A DNA stretch of 64,000 bases from Thalassospira tepidiphila MCCC 1A03514 (GCF_001662875.1 NZ_JPVZ01000001.1:620001-684000), one strand, 5' to 3'. Numbered from the stretch's first letter, positions 9,082 through 18,372 are shown. Made by a program: numbers and translations. Notes: generated by a model not told the origin, from the letters alone.

Positions 9082-10620
9082 TTCCGGCGCATAGCCAAAA
9101 GCAACCGGCGGATTTGCTGCGGTTTCGGTCCAGACACTTTTGGGCTGCATATATTCCATCAAGCCTTCCTTGCCGCTGGATCGGCCATAGCCACTATGTG
9201 CAAATCCGCCAAATGGCGACATGACATTGATGGTCTTATAGCTGTTAATCCAGAACGTCCCGGCCCGCACGTTCGCAGCCACCCGGTGCGCGCGGTCCAC
9301 CGCACCGGTCCACACCGCACCGGCCAGGCCAAATTTGCTGTCATTGGCGATGGCAATGGCTTCGGCCTCGTCATCAAATGGGATGACAGAAACAACCGGT
9401 CCAAAGATTTCGTCACGCGCAATCGACATATCGTTGCGGACATTGCCAAGAACCGTCGGACGCAAGAAATACCCATCGGCACAAGCCCCCCCATCCGGGC
9501 GGGCACCACCTGCAAGAATTTCGGCCCCTTCGGCACGCCCCGCCGCGATCAGGCGATTTACCGTCTGATACTGGGCATCATTGTTGATCGGGCCAATCTG
9601 GGTTGCGGTATCAAGCGGATCGCCCACAGGAATATGATTGGCACCCGTAACCAGCATTTCCTGGAACTGATCCAACACGGAACGCTGGACCAACAGGCGC
9701 GAACCGGCAACACAGCTTTGCCCGGCTCCGCTAAAGATCGCTGCCTGCGCGCCAGTCAAGGCCCGCTTAAGATCGGCATCTTCGAACACGATGTTTGCCG
9801 ATTTCCCACCAAGCTCAAGAACACACGGCACGATATTCTGGGCGGCTTGGGCCGCGATAACAGAACCGGTTTTGGGGGATCCGACGAAGACGACCTTACG
9901 GGTGGCATCGTGGGTTGTCGCCGCAACACCCGTGGTATGGCCCAATCCTGCCAGTACCGAAATAACACCATCAGGCAAACCTGCCTTTTTCGACAGAACA
10001 CCAAGCGCAACAGAGGTCAGCGGCGTCATTTCCGAAGGTTTAAGAACCGCCGCATTGCCCGCACACAAGGCCGGGGCCAACTGCCAACCGGCCGTGAAGA
10101 TCGGCGCGTTCCAGGGCGTTACTTGCGTAACAACGCCATATGGCTCGGGACGGGTATAGTTCAGATGGCTGGTCGGGACCGGGATCACATCGCCATGAAG
10201 CTTGTCTGCCCAACCGGCATAATATTCAAACATCTCGGCGACTTTAAGCACCTCGACCCGCGTATCACGGATCGGCTTACCGGCAGAAACGCATTCCAGA
10301 AGTGCCAGCTGTTCAAGATGATCGCGGACCTGGGCACCGATTTTCCAGAGAATACGACCACGTTCCGCCGCCGTCATCGCCCACCAGACACGCTGTCCGG
10401 CAACCGCCGCCTTCATAGCCGCATCCACGACATCGCCACCAGCATCCTTGAAGGTCAAAAACGCCTTGCCGGTTGCAGGATCGATCAATTCGATATCAAC
10501 GCCTTCGCCCGGCATGATCGCACCATTGACCCAACTGCCAACAACACCATCGGCAAAGAACGGTGCCATGGCCTTGGCATAGTCACGAGTCATCAGTTTA
10601 TCTGCGCTGCTCATTTTCAC
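9079..10620 (-). CDS. NAD(P)-dependent aldehyde dehydrogenase
   Basis: This is a cytoplasmic ALDH-superfamily enzyme that oxidises an aldehyde to the acid. The 513-residue protein has the oxyanion Asn in TPWNAP (N171), the general base Glu in LELGGKSA (E269), the nucleophile Cys in GQSCVAG (C303) and the late motif EIFGPV. Family sequence alone does not fix the substrate. Its start overlaps the stop of the 3-hydroxyisobutyrate dehydrogenase-like gene by ATGA, so the two are translated together. This suggests a pathway in which a hydroxy or semialdehyde intermediate is handled by both enzymes. The pair diverges from a LysR regulator. Confidence 0.93.
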   Translation of the reverse strand: MKMSSADKLMTRDYAKAMAPFFADGVVGSWVNGAIMPGEGVDIELIDPATGKAFLTFKDAGGDVVDAAMKAAVAGQRVWWAMTAAERGRILWKIGAQVRDHLEQLALLECVSAGKPIRDTRVEVLKVAEMFEYYAGWADKLHGDVIPVPTSHLNYTRPEPYGVVTQVTPWNAPIFTAGWQLAPALCAGNAAVLKPSEMTPLTSVALGVLSKKAGLPDGVISVLAGLGHTTGVAATTHDATRKVVFVGSPKTGSVIAAQAAQNIVPCVLELGGKSANIVFEDADLKRALTGAQAAIFSGAGQSCVAGSRLLVQRSVLDQFQEMLVTGANHIPVGDPLDTATQIGPINNDAQYQTVNRLIAAGRAEGAEILAGGARPDGGACADGYFLRPTVLGNVRNDMSIARDEIFGPVVSVIPFDDEAEAIAIANDSKFGLAGAVWTGAVDRAHRVAANVRAGTFWINSYKTINVMSPFGGFAHSGYGRSSGKEGLMEYMQPKSVWTETAANPPVAFGYAPE

Positions 10621-11537
10621 TCTCCTGCCTTGGCGGTGTTGGTGCTCGCGGTCAATTCGGTGATGCGATTGAAATCCATGTCATCGGAAAGCGCCGCTGC
10701 GCTGTCCTGCCAAATCTGTCCCGCCAGTTGACTGACCGGAAGCGCCACGTCCTTTTGCGATGCCAAATCCATGGCAAGGCGCATGTCCTTGCGCATCAAC
10801 CCCATGGTAAAGCCACTGTCAAACTGCCCGGAAAGAACCCATTTCGGATAATTGACTTCGCTAACAGCGCTGCGCCCTGAACCGGCATTAAGTGCGGAGA
10901 TCAGGTAGTTGGTATCCACCCCGGCCGCCTTGCCCAGTGCGACTGCTTCGCGCATGGTCAAAAGATGGGTCGCAACAAGCATGTTGTTGATAATCTTGAC
11001 GGCGTGACCGGCACCCACCGGGCCAACATGGGTAATCTTGCCACCCAGAACTGAAAGGATCGGCATCGCCTTGGCAAAACCGGCATCATCGCCGCCAACC
11101 ATCATGGTCAGTTGCCCACTATTGGCACCAGCGGGGCCACCACTGACGGGCGCATCAATCAGGACATGACCGATCACACGCAAAGCCGCGTCAAGTTCAC
11201 GGGTCACATCGGGTTCAGACGTTGTCGTATCAATGATCAGGCGCGGCGCAAGATCACAAGACGCAAGGCCATTATCCCCGGTCAGAACGGTTTGCACGTG
11301 GCGTGCTGTCGGCAAGGAAAGAATGATGGTCTCACAGGCGCTAAAAAGTTCCTGTTGGGTGGCAACGATGGTCACACCATCGCGCGCAGCATCCGCCTGG
11401 CGTTCGACGGAAAGGTCAAACCCGGTTACAGCGTGGCCCTCGCGCAAAAGTGTGCGCGCCATACCAAGTCCCATATTTCCAAGCCCAATGACCCCGACGG
11501 TTCCGGTGTCATTCGTGTGTGTGGGTGTTTGTGTCAC
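10617..11537 (-). CDS. NAD(P)-dependent beta-hydroxyacid dehydrogenase (3-hydroxyisobutyrate dehydrogenase family)
   Basis: The 306-residue product has an N-terminal Rossmann fold with GLGNMG (residues 18-23), the substrate-binding motif DAPVSGGPAGA (128-138) and the catalytic Lys in GAGHAVKIINN (K181), followed by the all-helical C-terminal domain. The family oxidises or reduces beta-hydroxyacids such as 3-hydroxyisobutyrate, tartronate semialdehyde or related compounds; the exact substrate cannot be read from the sequence. It is the first gene of a two-gene operon with the aldehyde dehydrogenase and is divergent from lysR, with a palindromic operator candidate between them. Confidence 0.9.
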   Translation of the reverse strand: MTQTPTHTNDTGTVGVIGLGNMGLGMARTLLREGHAVTGFDLSVERQADAARDGVTIVATQQELFSACETIILSLPTARHVQTVLTGDNGLASCDLAPRLIIDTTTSEPDVTRELDAALRVIGHVLIDAPVSGGPAGANSGQLTMMVGGDDAGFAKAMPILSVLGGKITHVGPVGAGHAVKIINNMLVATHLLTMREAVALGKAAGVDTNYLISALNAGSGRSAVSEVNYPKWVLSGQFDSGFTMGLMRKDMRLAMDLASQKDVALPVSQLAGQIWQDSAAALSDDMDFNRITELTASTNTAKAGE

Positions 11538-11693
11538 GATTGCTGCCTCTTTGCTGCTTTGGGGTCGTTACGCGCTGTATCAAAGGTGACAATCTTCGCC
11601 TTTGACCGCTCTTTTCCGCCCTTTTCTGTTTTGATTTCCTGATCAACTTCCGGCGGAAGCACCGCTGTTTCAAGATCAATTGCCGGAACATGT

Positions 11694-11712
11694 TGTTGCC
11701 GAAACAGCAACA
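11694..11712. promoter_or_regulatory. Candidate LysR operator, copy 1
   Basis: The 19-bp sequence TGTTGCCGAAACAGCAACA is an inverted repeat with arms TGTTGC and GCAACA and fits the LysR-type T-N11-A pattern. Its reverse complement matches copy 2 beyond the lysR gene at 17 of 19 positions. It lies 45 bp before the lysR start and about 155 bp before the divergent dehydrogenase gene, the usual place for an autoregulatory LysR site. Confidence 0.65.
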
Positions 11713-11757
11713 GATATGCTCTGATTACGACATCGCCCCACAATTCGAAGCCCCGAT

Positions 11758-12687
11758 ATGAAGATCGATGACAAACCTCTCCGTTATTTTTTGGCTGTTT
11801 TCGAAGCCGGCTCGATCCGGACTGCTGCCGAGAACTTGCGCATTGCCCCCTCGGCGATCAGTCGACAGATCTCAAGCCTTGAGGCCCATCTGAATACGCT
11901 TTTGATGGAACGCACCAAACGCGGGATCATCTTTACCGAAACGGGACATATGGTTGCGGCACATGCACGCAAGCGCATCGAAATCGACGAAGCATTTGCG
12001 GTTGATCTTGCCGCAGCCCGTGGCGCCATTGCCGGGACGGTGCGCATCGCAACCGGGGAGGGCTTTGTTGTCGACCTTGTTAATCACGTGATCCGCCCTC
12101 TGCGCGACGAGTTCCCCGATATTCGGCTTGAAGTCGATGTTGCCGGAACCGAGAAGATCACCCATGGCATTCTGCGCGATGACTATGATCTGGGGCTGGT
12201 TTTCAACCCGCCGCGCACGCCAGAGCTTGAATTACTTGCAGAAAACCATAGCCCTCTTTGCGTGCTGGTCCCGCCGGAATTTGCCCTTGCCTCCAAGCAA
12301 AGCTGCAAACTGAATGAAACGCTGAATTATCCGGCCGCCTTGCTGGATCAGAATTTCGGAGTGTCCAAACTTTTGGCAAATGCCGATCCGGGAAATCGCG
12401 TTGCGCGGGATGCTTTTCTGACTGCCGATTCGATCAATGTTGCCATTCACTTTGTCCTGTCGGGGGGCGGTATTACCTATCTGCCCGCCTTTGCGGTATC
12501 ACGACAACTACGCAGAGGAGAAGTCGTCGCCATCCCGATGACAGATCCCTTCCTGGCGCGTGTTCCTTCACACTTGCTGGTGCGCAAGGAGCGCCCCAAA
12601 ACCGCCGCAGTGCGGGCTGTTACAGGCATGATCCGGGATCGGATGGAGGCATTTGGCTCCGCCTGGTATCCCGAAGAACATGAATAA
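11758..12687 (+). CDS. LysR-family transcriptional regulator
   Basis: The 309-residue protein has an N-terminal winged helix-turn-helix (residues about 5-65, with LRYFLAVFEAGSIRTAAE and APSAISRQI), a linker helix, and a periplasmic-binding-protein-like effector domain from about residue 92. Such regulators usually control a divergent operon in response to a pathway metabolite. Here the divergent genes are the two dehydrogenases, and the downstream genes encode two membrane proteins and an amidohydrolase. Near-identical palindromes lie on both sides of this gene, suggesting that it controls both groups. The effector is unknown. Confidence 0.92.
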   Translation: MKIDDKPLRYFLAVFEAGSIRTAAENLRIAPSAISRQISSLEAHLNTLLMERTKRGIIFTETGHMVAAHARKRIEIDEAFAVDLAAARGAIAGTVRIATGEGFVVDLVNHVIRPLRDEFPDIRLEVDVAGTEKITHGILRDDYDLGLVFNPPRTPELELLAENHSPLCVLVPPEFALASKQSCKLNETLNYPAALLDQNFGVSKLLANADPGNRVARDAFLTADSINVAIHFVLSGGGITYLPAFAVSRQLRRGEVVAIPMTDPFLARVPSHLLVRKERPKTAAVRAVTGMIRDRMEAFGSAWYPEEHE

Positions 12688-12699
12688 CCTTGCGTGACG

Positions 12700-12718
12700 T
12701 GTTGCCATTTCGGCAACA
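12700..12718. promoter_or_regulatory. Candidate LysR operator, copy 2
   Basis: The sequence TGTTGCCATTTCGGCAACA is a perfect inverted repeat with 7-bp arms and a 5-bp centre, starting 13 bp after the lysR stop and about 200 bp before the DUF3100-like gene. It contains the T-N11-A LysR box and nearly duplicates copy 1. Downstream, the 9-mer AAAATGGCA occurs twice exactly 60 bp apart (12729 and 12789). A promoter for the membrane protein/amidohydrolase operon is therefore likely in this 230-bp gap. Confidence 0.7.
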
Positions 12719-12917
12719 GAAGCATCCCAAAATGGCACTTGCCCATGAATCAGCATGTTCCCATTCTCGGTCGGAAATTCCGGATCTAAAAATGGCAAAA
12801 CGATGAATTTTGCGTCGCCGGATTTTACAGGGATGACAAGGCGCGTTTGGTTTCCCGCAACAATGGGAATGGTGTCCTTGCGTCGTAAACGCCACTGTCT
12901 GTCAAGGAGACTGGGAA

Positions 12918-13748
12918 ATGAATGCGCTTCGGGGACAAATGGGGCTATGGAAGCTCCATTTAGCCGTTATCATCATTGGGGCAATCGCCGAGCTGATCGG
13001 CATTCGCAAAATTCCGTTGGGAATTGGGGCAATTCTTCTGTTGCCGCTGCTTTATGCCTTTATCATGGCTGCCCTTATGAATCCGAATGTCATGCCGAAA
13101 TTTGGCAAGTTCATCGGTGAAAAAGAAGTCAAGGCGGCCTCACCGCTGATCGTCATTGCGATCATGCCGTTCATCGCCAAATTCGGAACCACCATCGGCC
13201 CGGCAATCGAAACCATCATCGAAGCGGGTCCTGCGCTGTTGCTGCAGGAACTTGGGAACCTTGGCACGATTGTGCTGGCATTCCCGCTTGCGGTTTGGGG
13301 CCTGAAGATGGGCCGTGAGGCCATTGGAGCGACCTTCTCGATCGCACGTGAACCGAACCTTGCCATCATCGCCGACCGTTACACGCTTAAAAGCCCGGAA
13401 GGTGCGGGTGTCATGGGCGTTTATGTGATCGGTACGCTGTTCGGGACCTTCATTTTCGCCATTCTGGCGTCGCTGTTTGCCAGCATTGATGTTTTTGATC
13501 CGCGCGCACTTGCAATGGCATGCGGGATCGGCAGCGGATCAATGATGGCGGCCTGCACTGGTGCGCTGACCGAAGTTGTCCCGACCATGAAGGACGAAAT
13601 CCTTGCACTTGCCGGGGCGAGCAACCTTTTGACCTATGCAACAGGTCTTTATGCCGGACTGTTTATTGCTCTTCCGATCGTTGAAAAACTCTATAACGCG
13701 ACGGCTGGTAAGCGTGACCTTGCCGCTGCTGACAACAAGGGGGCTTGA
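12918..13748 (+). CDS. DUF3100-like polytopic membrane protein
   Basis: The 276-residue, very hydrophobic protein has about eight predicted transmembrane segments (for example LAVIIIGAIAELIGI, IGAILLLPLLYAFIMAA, GVYVIGTLFGTFIFAILASLF) and a conserved-looking loop GIGSGSMMAACTGALTEV followed by ILALAGASNLLT. I recognise it as resembling the DUF3100 family, which has no established function. The Gly/Ser-rich re-entrant-looking loop and the partner membrane gene directly downstream suggest half of a two-component carrier, which is inference. AAGGAG lies at a good distance before the ATG. It is the first gene of an operon with the small membrane protein and the M20 amidohydrolase. Confidence 0.8.
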   Translation: MNALRGQMGLWKLHLAVIIIGAIAELIGIRKIPLGIGAILLLPLLYAFIMAALMNPNVMPKFGKFIGEKEVKAASPLIVIAIMPFIAKFGTTIGPAIETIIEAGPALLLQELGNLGTIVLAFPLAVWGLKMGREAIGATFSIAREPNLAIIADRYTLKSPEGAGVMGVYVIGTLFGTFIFAILASLFASIDVFDPRALAMACGIGSGSMMAACTGALTEVVPTMKDEILALAGASNLLTYATGLYAGLFIALPIVEKLYNATAGKRDLAAADNKGA

Positions 13749-13750
13749 TC

Positions 13751-14239
13751 ATGTCTGATAGCGTTGTTGCAAAAGAAACCACCCGCCCGAAAATTGATCT
13801 TGTCGATCATGCCATCGTCCTGATCATTGTCTGCCTTGTCGGACTGGTGATGAACACAGTCGGACCGGCGATTCCTTTGATGGACGGATTTATGGGCATG
13901 ATCGTGATCTATTTGATCTCGATGGCTGGCCTTATCCTGACCCGCTTTGCGCCGTTCTATCTGCCAAGCGTTGCATGGATTTCATTGGTTGGCATTGTCG
14001 CGACCCTGCCCTGGACCCCGGGTTCGGAATGGATTGTCGCACAGGCCAAATCGGTTAACTTCCTGGCCCTTGCAACCCCGGCGCTTGCCTATGCCGGCTT
14101 TGCGATTGCCAAAAAGGAAATCGAAGTTGCCAAACATTCCGGCTGGAAACTCGCACTGGTTGCCTGCCTTGTCTTCCTTGGCACCTATGCCGGTTCGGTT
14201 CTTGTTGCCGAAGCGATCCTGAAACTTCAGGGTATCTGA
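13751..14239 (+). CDS. Small membrane protein, partner of the DUF3100-like protein
   Basis: The 162-residue product has about five hydrophobic segments (HAIVLIIVCLVGLVMNTVG, MGMIVIYLISMAGLIL, WISLVGIVATL, LALATPALAYAGFAI, LALVACLVFLGTYAGSVLVA). The ATG used here has a purine-rich site (AAGGGGG) 7-8 bp upstream; a TTG two codons earlier overlaps the previous stop but is less likely. It begins three bases after the DUF3100-like gene, so the two are almost certainly co-translated and may form one complex. I do not recognise a named family, and a transport role is inference. Confidence 0.78.
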   Translation: MSDSVVAKETTRPKIDLVDHAIVLIIVCLVGLVMNTVGPAIPLMDGFMGMIVIYLISMAGLILTRFAPFYLPSVAWISLVGIVATLPWTPGSEWIVAQAKSVNFLALATPALAYAGFAIAKKEIEVAKHSGWKLALVACLVFLGTYAGSVLVAEAILKLQGI

Positions 14240-14329
14240 TCACATCGCGGAACCGGGACCATCTGAAATATGGTGATCCCGGTGTTAAGTTACCGGGTTC
14301 ACGCCCGCACATATCATCCAAAATCGAGT

Positions 14330-15523
14330 ATGCAGATGACTGTCCCTTCTTGCTCCCTTCATCCTCGCGCCACCGAACTTGTCGATGAATTCATTAGTTG
14401 GCGTCACCATCTGCATGCTCACCCTGAAACCGCATTTGAAGAAAACCTGACCAGTGCCTTTGTCGCAGAAAAGCTGAAATCCTTTGGCTTGGAAGTCAAA
14501 ACCGGCATCGCCAAGACGGGTGTTGTCGCAACCCTGCGTGGCAACAAAGGGGCGGGAAAGCGGATCGGGCTTCGCGCCGACATGGATGCACTTGATATCC
14601 ATGAAACAACCAATCTGCCTTATGCGTCAAAACATCCGGGTAAAATGCATGCCTGTGGTCATGATGGCCATATGACCATGCTGCTTGGTGCCGCCAAAAT
14701 CCTTGCTGAAAACCCGGATTTTGCCGGAACGGTTGATTTTATTTTCCAGCCTGCCGAAGAAAACGAAGGCGGCGGGCGCGAGATGGTCAAAGAGGGCCTG
14801 TTTGACAGCCATCCGGTCGATACGGTTTATGGCATGCATAACTGGCCGGGCCGCGATATCGGCACCATGGCCGTCAAGGCTGGCCCGATGATGGCAAGCT
14901 ACGACGTGTTTGAAATCGTGATTGAGGGCAAAGGGTGCCACGCGGCCATGCCCCATCTCGGACATGATCCGATTACAACAGCAGGGCAGGTTCTGCTGGC
15001 ACTGCAAACCATCGTTGCACGCGAAATCAATCCTTTGAAAAGCGCTGTGATTTCGCCCACGCAGATTTTCGGCGGTGACACCTGGAACGTAATCCCCAAT
15101 ACCGCAACCATTCGCGGCACTGTGCGCACATTTGATCCTGATATTCAGGATGTTATCGAAGCGCGTCTGGTCGACACAGCCAAACACACCGCACAGGCCT
15201 TGGGCTGCGATGCCCGCGTGAATTATCAACGCCGCTATCCGGCAACAATCAACAGCCCGGCAGAATCCGAAATCGCCCTTGCGGTGGCATCGAAGATCGT
15301 CGGCGCAGATCAGGTGGACACCAATCCGGAACCGTCCATGGCCAGCGAAGATTTCGCCTTCATGCTGAATGTCAAACCGGGTTGCTATATCTGGCTTGGT
15401 AATGGCCCGACGGATGGCGACCGGTTGCTTCATAACGCCGCATATGACTTCAATGATGACGCCATCACGCATGGTGTCAGCTATTGGATTGCACTGGTCA
15501 AAGAAGCCCTGTCGCGAGAATGA
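14330..15523 (+). CDS. M20-family metal-dependent amidohydrolase (hippurate/N-acyl amino acid hydrolase type)
   Basis: This cytoplasmic dinuclear metal hydrolase cleaves an amide bond of an N-acyl amino acid or similar conjugate. The 397-residue protein shows the family motifs in order: WRHHLHAHPETAFEE, GLRADMDALDI, the metal ligands in MHACGHDGHMTMLLG, the EE pair in PAEENEGGGREM, GMHNWPG, and the late SEDFAFML with the C-terminal His region LLHNAAYDFND. A frame opens 60 bp earlier, but alignment with the family places the start at one of two close ATG codons (14330 or 14336). It lies 90 bp after the small membrane gene and looks like the catalytic gene of the locus. Confidence 0.9.
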   Translation: MQMTVPSCSLHPRATELVDEFISWRHHLHAHPETAFEENLTSAFVAEKLKSFGLEVKTGIAKTGVVATLRGNKGAGKRIGLRADMDALDIHETTNLPYASKHPGKMHACGHDGHMTMLLGAAKILAENPDFAGTVDFIFQPAEENEGGGREMVKEGLFDSHPVDTVYGMHNWPGRDIGTMAVKAGPMMASYDVFEIVIEGKGCHAAMPHLGHDPITTAGQVLLALQTIVAREINPLKSAVISPTQIFGGDTWNVIPNTATIRGTVRTFDPDIQDVIEARLVDTAKHTAQALGCDARVNYQRRYPATINSPAESEIALAVASKIVGADQVDTNPEPSMASEDFAFMLNVKPGCYIWLGNGPTDGDRLLHNAAYDFNDDAITHGVSYWIALVKEALSRE

Positions 15524-15705
15524 AGACATATTATCCTGCGCGCCACATTCCCGTGTCAGTGATCCCATTCAAAGATAGCGGTTTGTCGTTGTTGCAAATG
15601 CTTTGCCTTATAATTGCCGACTGAGTAGGCTAATCCCGAAATTCACTATGGCGATGCGCCAGATCTGGCATCGCCGAACCCGAATTGCGGACGCAGGAAA
15701 AGCCT

Positions 15706-17421
15706 TTGAAACGTAAATTGTTACATCTCCTCATCCCGATGACGGCTGTTGCGCTTTCAGCCTGTGGCACCATGCCACAGAACAGCGACGATGCCGTTTT
15801 CGAGTATCCGCAATCCAACGGGTTTTCGGGCAATTTCCTGGCTGGCAAGGCCGCCCAGATGGAAAGCCGGTCCGACTACGCTGCGCAATATCTATTGCGC
15901 GCCCATCAACTCGACCCCGATAACGCAGAATTGCGCCGCCGCGCCTTCCTAGCATTGATCAGCGACGGGCGCATCAGCGATGCCGTCGACATTGCCACCA
16001 GTTTGCAATCCGAAAATGATCAGGACCTGTTTGCGGCCCTGACCGTGATGGATGCCGCCATTCGCGAAGATCGTTATCAGGATGCGCTTGATATTGTCTC
16101 AAGCCTCCCGGAACGTGGCATCAATGCCCTGATTGCGCCGCTGGCAAAGGCCTGGCTTTACACCGGCCTTGATCAAAAAGACGCGGCAATGACGGCCCTT
16201 GATGGCATGCAGGGCAATGGCGCGCTTAACCCGCTTTCGGAATATCATCGCGGTCTGATCCTGGCGCATTTTGGTGATTTTGATGCCGCCGAACGCGCCC
16301 TTGCCAGTGCTTATGGCGATCCGGCCGACGCGCCGCTTCGCGCTGCCGAGGCCCTTGGCGCTGTTTATGAGCGCAAAGGTCAGGTGCAAAAGGCATCCCT
16401 TCTGTATGAAAGCTATATGGATCGGCATCCGCAATCGCTTGCCATGCCGTTCCATCTCGCACGGCTTGACCGCAAAGAGCCACCGATCGCCACCATGCTG
16501 ACCCCGGCAGAGGGTCTGGCAGAAGCCTATCTTGATATTGCCACCCTGCTTAGTCAGGAAAACGCGGTTGATCCATCCTTGCTGATGGCGCGCTATTCGC
16601 TGTCGCTGCGTCCCGATGATGACATTACCCGACTTCTGGTTGGCGAAGTGATGGAAATTCAGAACCGTTTTGAAACGGCAATTGAGGTTTACAAAGGGAT
16701 CCCGCGCTCATCCCCGCACAGTTGGAATGCGCGGCTTCGAACCGCCTCAAGCCTAGAGCAAATCGGCCGCGCGGATGAAGCGATTGATATCCTCAAAGAC
16801 ATGGTCAGCGAACGCCGTGATCGCCCGGATGCGCTGATCCAGCTTGGCGATATCCTGCGCATTCAGCAACAATATGGCCCGGCCGCAGACGCCTATGACA
16901 AGGCGATTGAACGGCTTGGTGGCCAGACCCAGGTTGGCTGGCGTTTGCTGTATCGTCGCGGCATTGCCCATGAACGTGCCGGTGACTGGGCCAAGGCCGA
17001 GGCAGATTTCCTTCAGGCGCTCGAAGTCGAACCGGAACAGCCCTATGTGCTCAACTATCTTGGTTATAGCTGGGTTGATATGGGCATGAATTTCGATCAG
17101 GCCGAAGACATGCTTAAACGCGCCGTCGAATTGCAGCCTGATGATGGCTATATCGTCGATAGTCTGGGGTGGGTTTACTACAAACTGGGCCGGTTCGAAG
17201 ATGCGGTCGAACAGCTTGAAAAGGCGGTCGAACTGAAACCCGACGATCCGACCATCAATGATCATCTGGGGGATGCCTATTGGCAGATCGGGCGCTATCA
17301 CGAGGCCCGCTTCCAGTGGCACCGTGCCCTGTCCTTCAATCCGACCGAAGAACTGCGCAGTACCGTCGAAGCCAAGATCAATGGTCAGGTACCAAGCGTG
17401 GCCCCGACCGTCGTAAACTGA
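15706..17421 (+). CDS. TPR-repeat outer-membrane lipoprotein
   Basis: The product begins with a basic stretch, a hydrophobic core and a lipobox (ALSAC), which predicts export and lipidation. The rest is almost entirely helical TPR repeats, most clearly at the C-terminus (YVLNYLGYSWVDMG, GYIVDSLGWVYYKLGRFEDA, TINDHLGDAYWQIGRY). TTG at 15706 has a strong site (AGGAAAAG) and puts the signal peptide at the N-terminus; an earlier in-frame TTG at 15685 is possible. TPR lipoproteins act as scaffolds, and no specific partner can be inferred. The gene lies directly upstream of ispE with a 21-bp gap, so they are probably co-transcribed. Confidence 0.87.
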   Translation: MKRKLLHLLIPMTAVALSACGTMPQNSDDAVFEYPQSNGFSGNFLAGKAAQMESRSDYAAQYLLRAHQLDPDNAELRRRAFLALISDGRISDAVDIATSLQSENDQDLFAALTVMDAAIREDRYQDALDIVSSLPERGINALIAPLAKAWLYTGLDQKDAAMTALDGMQGNGALNPLSEYHRGLILAHFGDFDAAERALASAYGDPADAPLRAAEALGAVYERKGQVQKASLLYESYMDRHPQSLAMPFHLARLDRKEPPIATMLTPAEGLAEAYLDIATLLSQENAVDPSLLMARYSLSLRPDDDITRLLVGEVMEIQNRFETAIEVYKGIPRSSPHSWNARLRTASSLEQIGRADEAIDILKDMVSERRDRPDALIQLGDILRIQQQYGPAADAYDKAIERLGGQTQVGWRLLYRRGIAHERAGDWAKAEADFLQALEVEPEQPYVLNYLGYSWVDMGMNFDQAEDMLKRAVELQPDDGYIVDSLGWVYYKLGRFEDAVEQLEKAVELKPDDPTINDHLGDAYWQIGRYHEARFQWHRALSFNPTEELRSTVEAKINGQVPSVAPTVVN

Positions 17422-17442
17422 CGCATTTGGGAAGAAACGTTC

Positions 17443-18372
17443 ATGTCTGCGACCTATCGCCAGCAGGCACCTGCCAAGGTTAACCTGTTTTTGCACGTCA
17501 CCGGCAAACGCGATGACGGCTATCACCTGCTTGAAAGCCTCGTCTGCTTTACTGCATCCGGCGACGTGGTAAGTGGCGAGGTGCGCGACGATGGCACCAT
17601 CACCCTTTCGATCACAGGCCCCATGGCCGCCAACCTTGCCCTTGAAGACACCAGTGACAACCTTGTGATGCGTGCTGCCCGGATGCTCCAGGCTGAAAGT
17701 GGCACGACACAGGGGGCCGACCTGATCCTTGATAAGCGATTACCGATTGCATCGGGGATTGGTGGCGGGTCGGCGGATGCGGCGGCGGCGATCCGGTTGT
17801 TGTGCGAGATGTGGAAACTTGACCTCGACGAAGACACCTTGTCGCGCATGGCGCTAACACTTGGGGCAGATGTCCCGGTTTGCCTGCATGGTAGAACCTG
17901 TCTGATGTCGGGGATCGGCGAAGAAATCACCGCACTGCCCGACCTGCCGTCCGTCCCGATGGTCCTGATCAATCCCGGCAAGGCGGTTTCAACACCCGAA
18001 ATATTCAAGGCCCGCGCCGACGAGGGGTTTAGCCCGACCGGCGCATGGGATACCACGCAGACCTTTCAAAGCGGTGCGGCCCTTGCCGATGCATTGTCAG
18101 AATGCGGCAATGATCTGACCCTGCCGGCCACCGGTATCCTTCCGGAAATTTGTGATGTGCTAAATGCGCTCGCCCGCGAAGAGGGATGCTTGCTGGCCAG
18201 AATGTCGGGCAGCGGGGCGACTTGTTTCGGAATTTACGACACAAGTGATCAGGCAGAACGGGCGGCAAATGCCATTGCGGCACAGAACCCGGACTGGTGG
18301 ATTTCGCCCACCCATATCCTTACTGAAAAGAGCCGCGAGCAGGCAGATATGGGCGCGGCCTTCCCCGACTGA
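17443..18372 (+). CDS. ispE: 4-diphosphocytidyl-2-C-methyl-D-erythritol kinase
   Basis: IspE phosphorylates CDP-methylerythritol in the MEP pathway of isoprenoid synthesis. The 309-residue protein is a GHMP kinase, with an N-terminal APAKVNLFLHVTGKRDDGYH motif, the ATP-binding glycine loop PIASGIGGGSADAAA and a C-terminal MSGSGATCFG. Length is normal. It follows the TPR lipoprotein in the same direction and is separated by about 80 bp from the tRNA-Gln gene. The MEP-pathway gene ispH lies about 27 kb further on. Confidence 0.96.
   Translation: MSATYRQQAPAKVNLFLHVTGKRDDGYHLLESLVCFTASGDVVSGEVRDDGTITLSITGPMAANLALEDTSDNLVMRAARMLQAESGTTQGADLILDKRLPIASGIGGGSADAAAAIRLLCEMWKLDLDEDTLSRMALTLGADVPVCLHGRTCLMSGIGEEITALPDLPSVPMVLINPGKAVSTPEIFKARADEGFSPTGAWDTTQTFQSGAALADALSECGNDLTLPATGILPEICDVLNALAREEGCLLARMSGSGATCFGIYDTSDQAERAANAIAAQNPDWWISPTHILTEKSREQADMGAAFPD

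Noticed and set aside
9196-10731. 511-codon frame antisense to the aldehyde dehydrogenase gene
   Set aside because: It is explained by codon bias of the real gene on the other strand, and its translation is rich in Arg, Asn and Gly with no domain.
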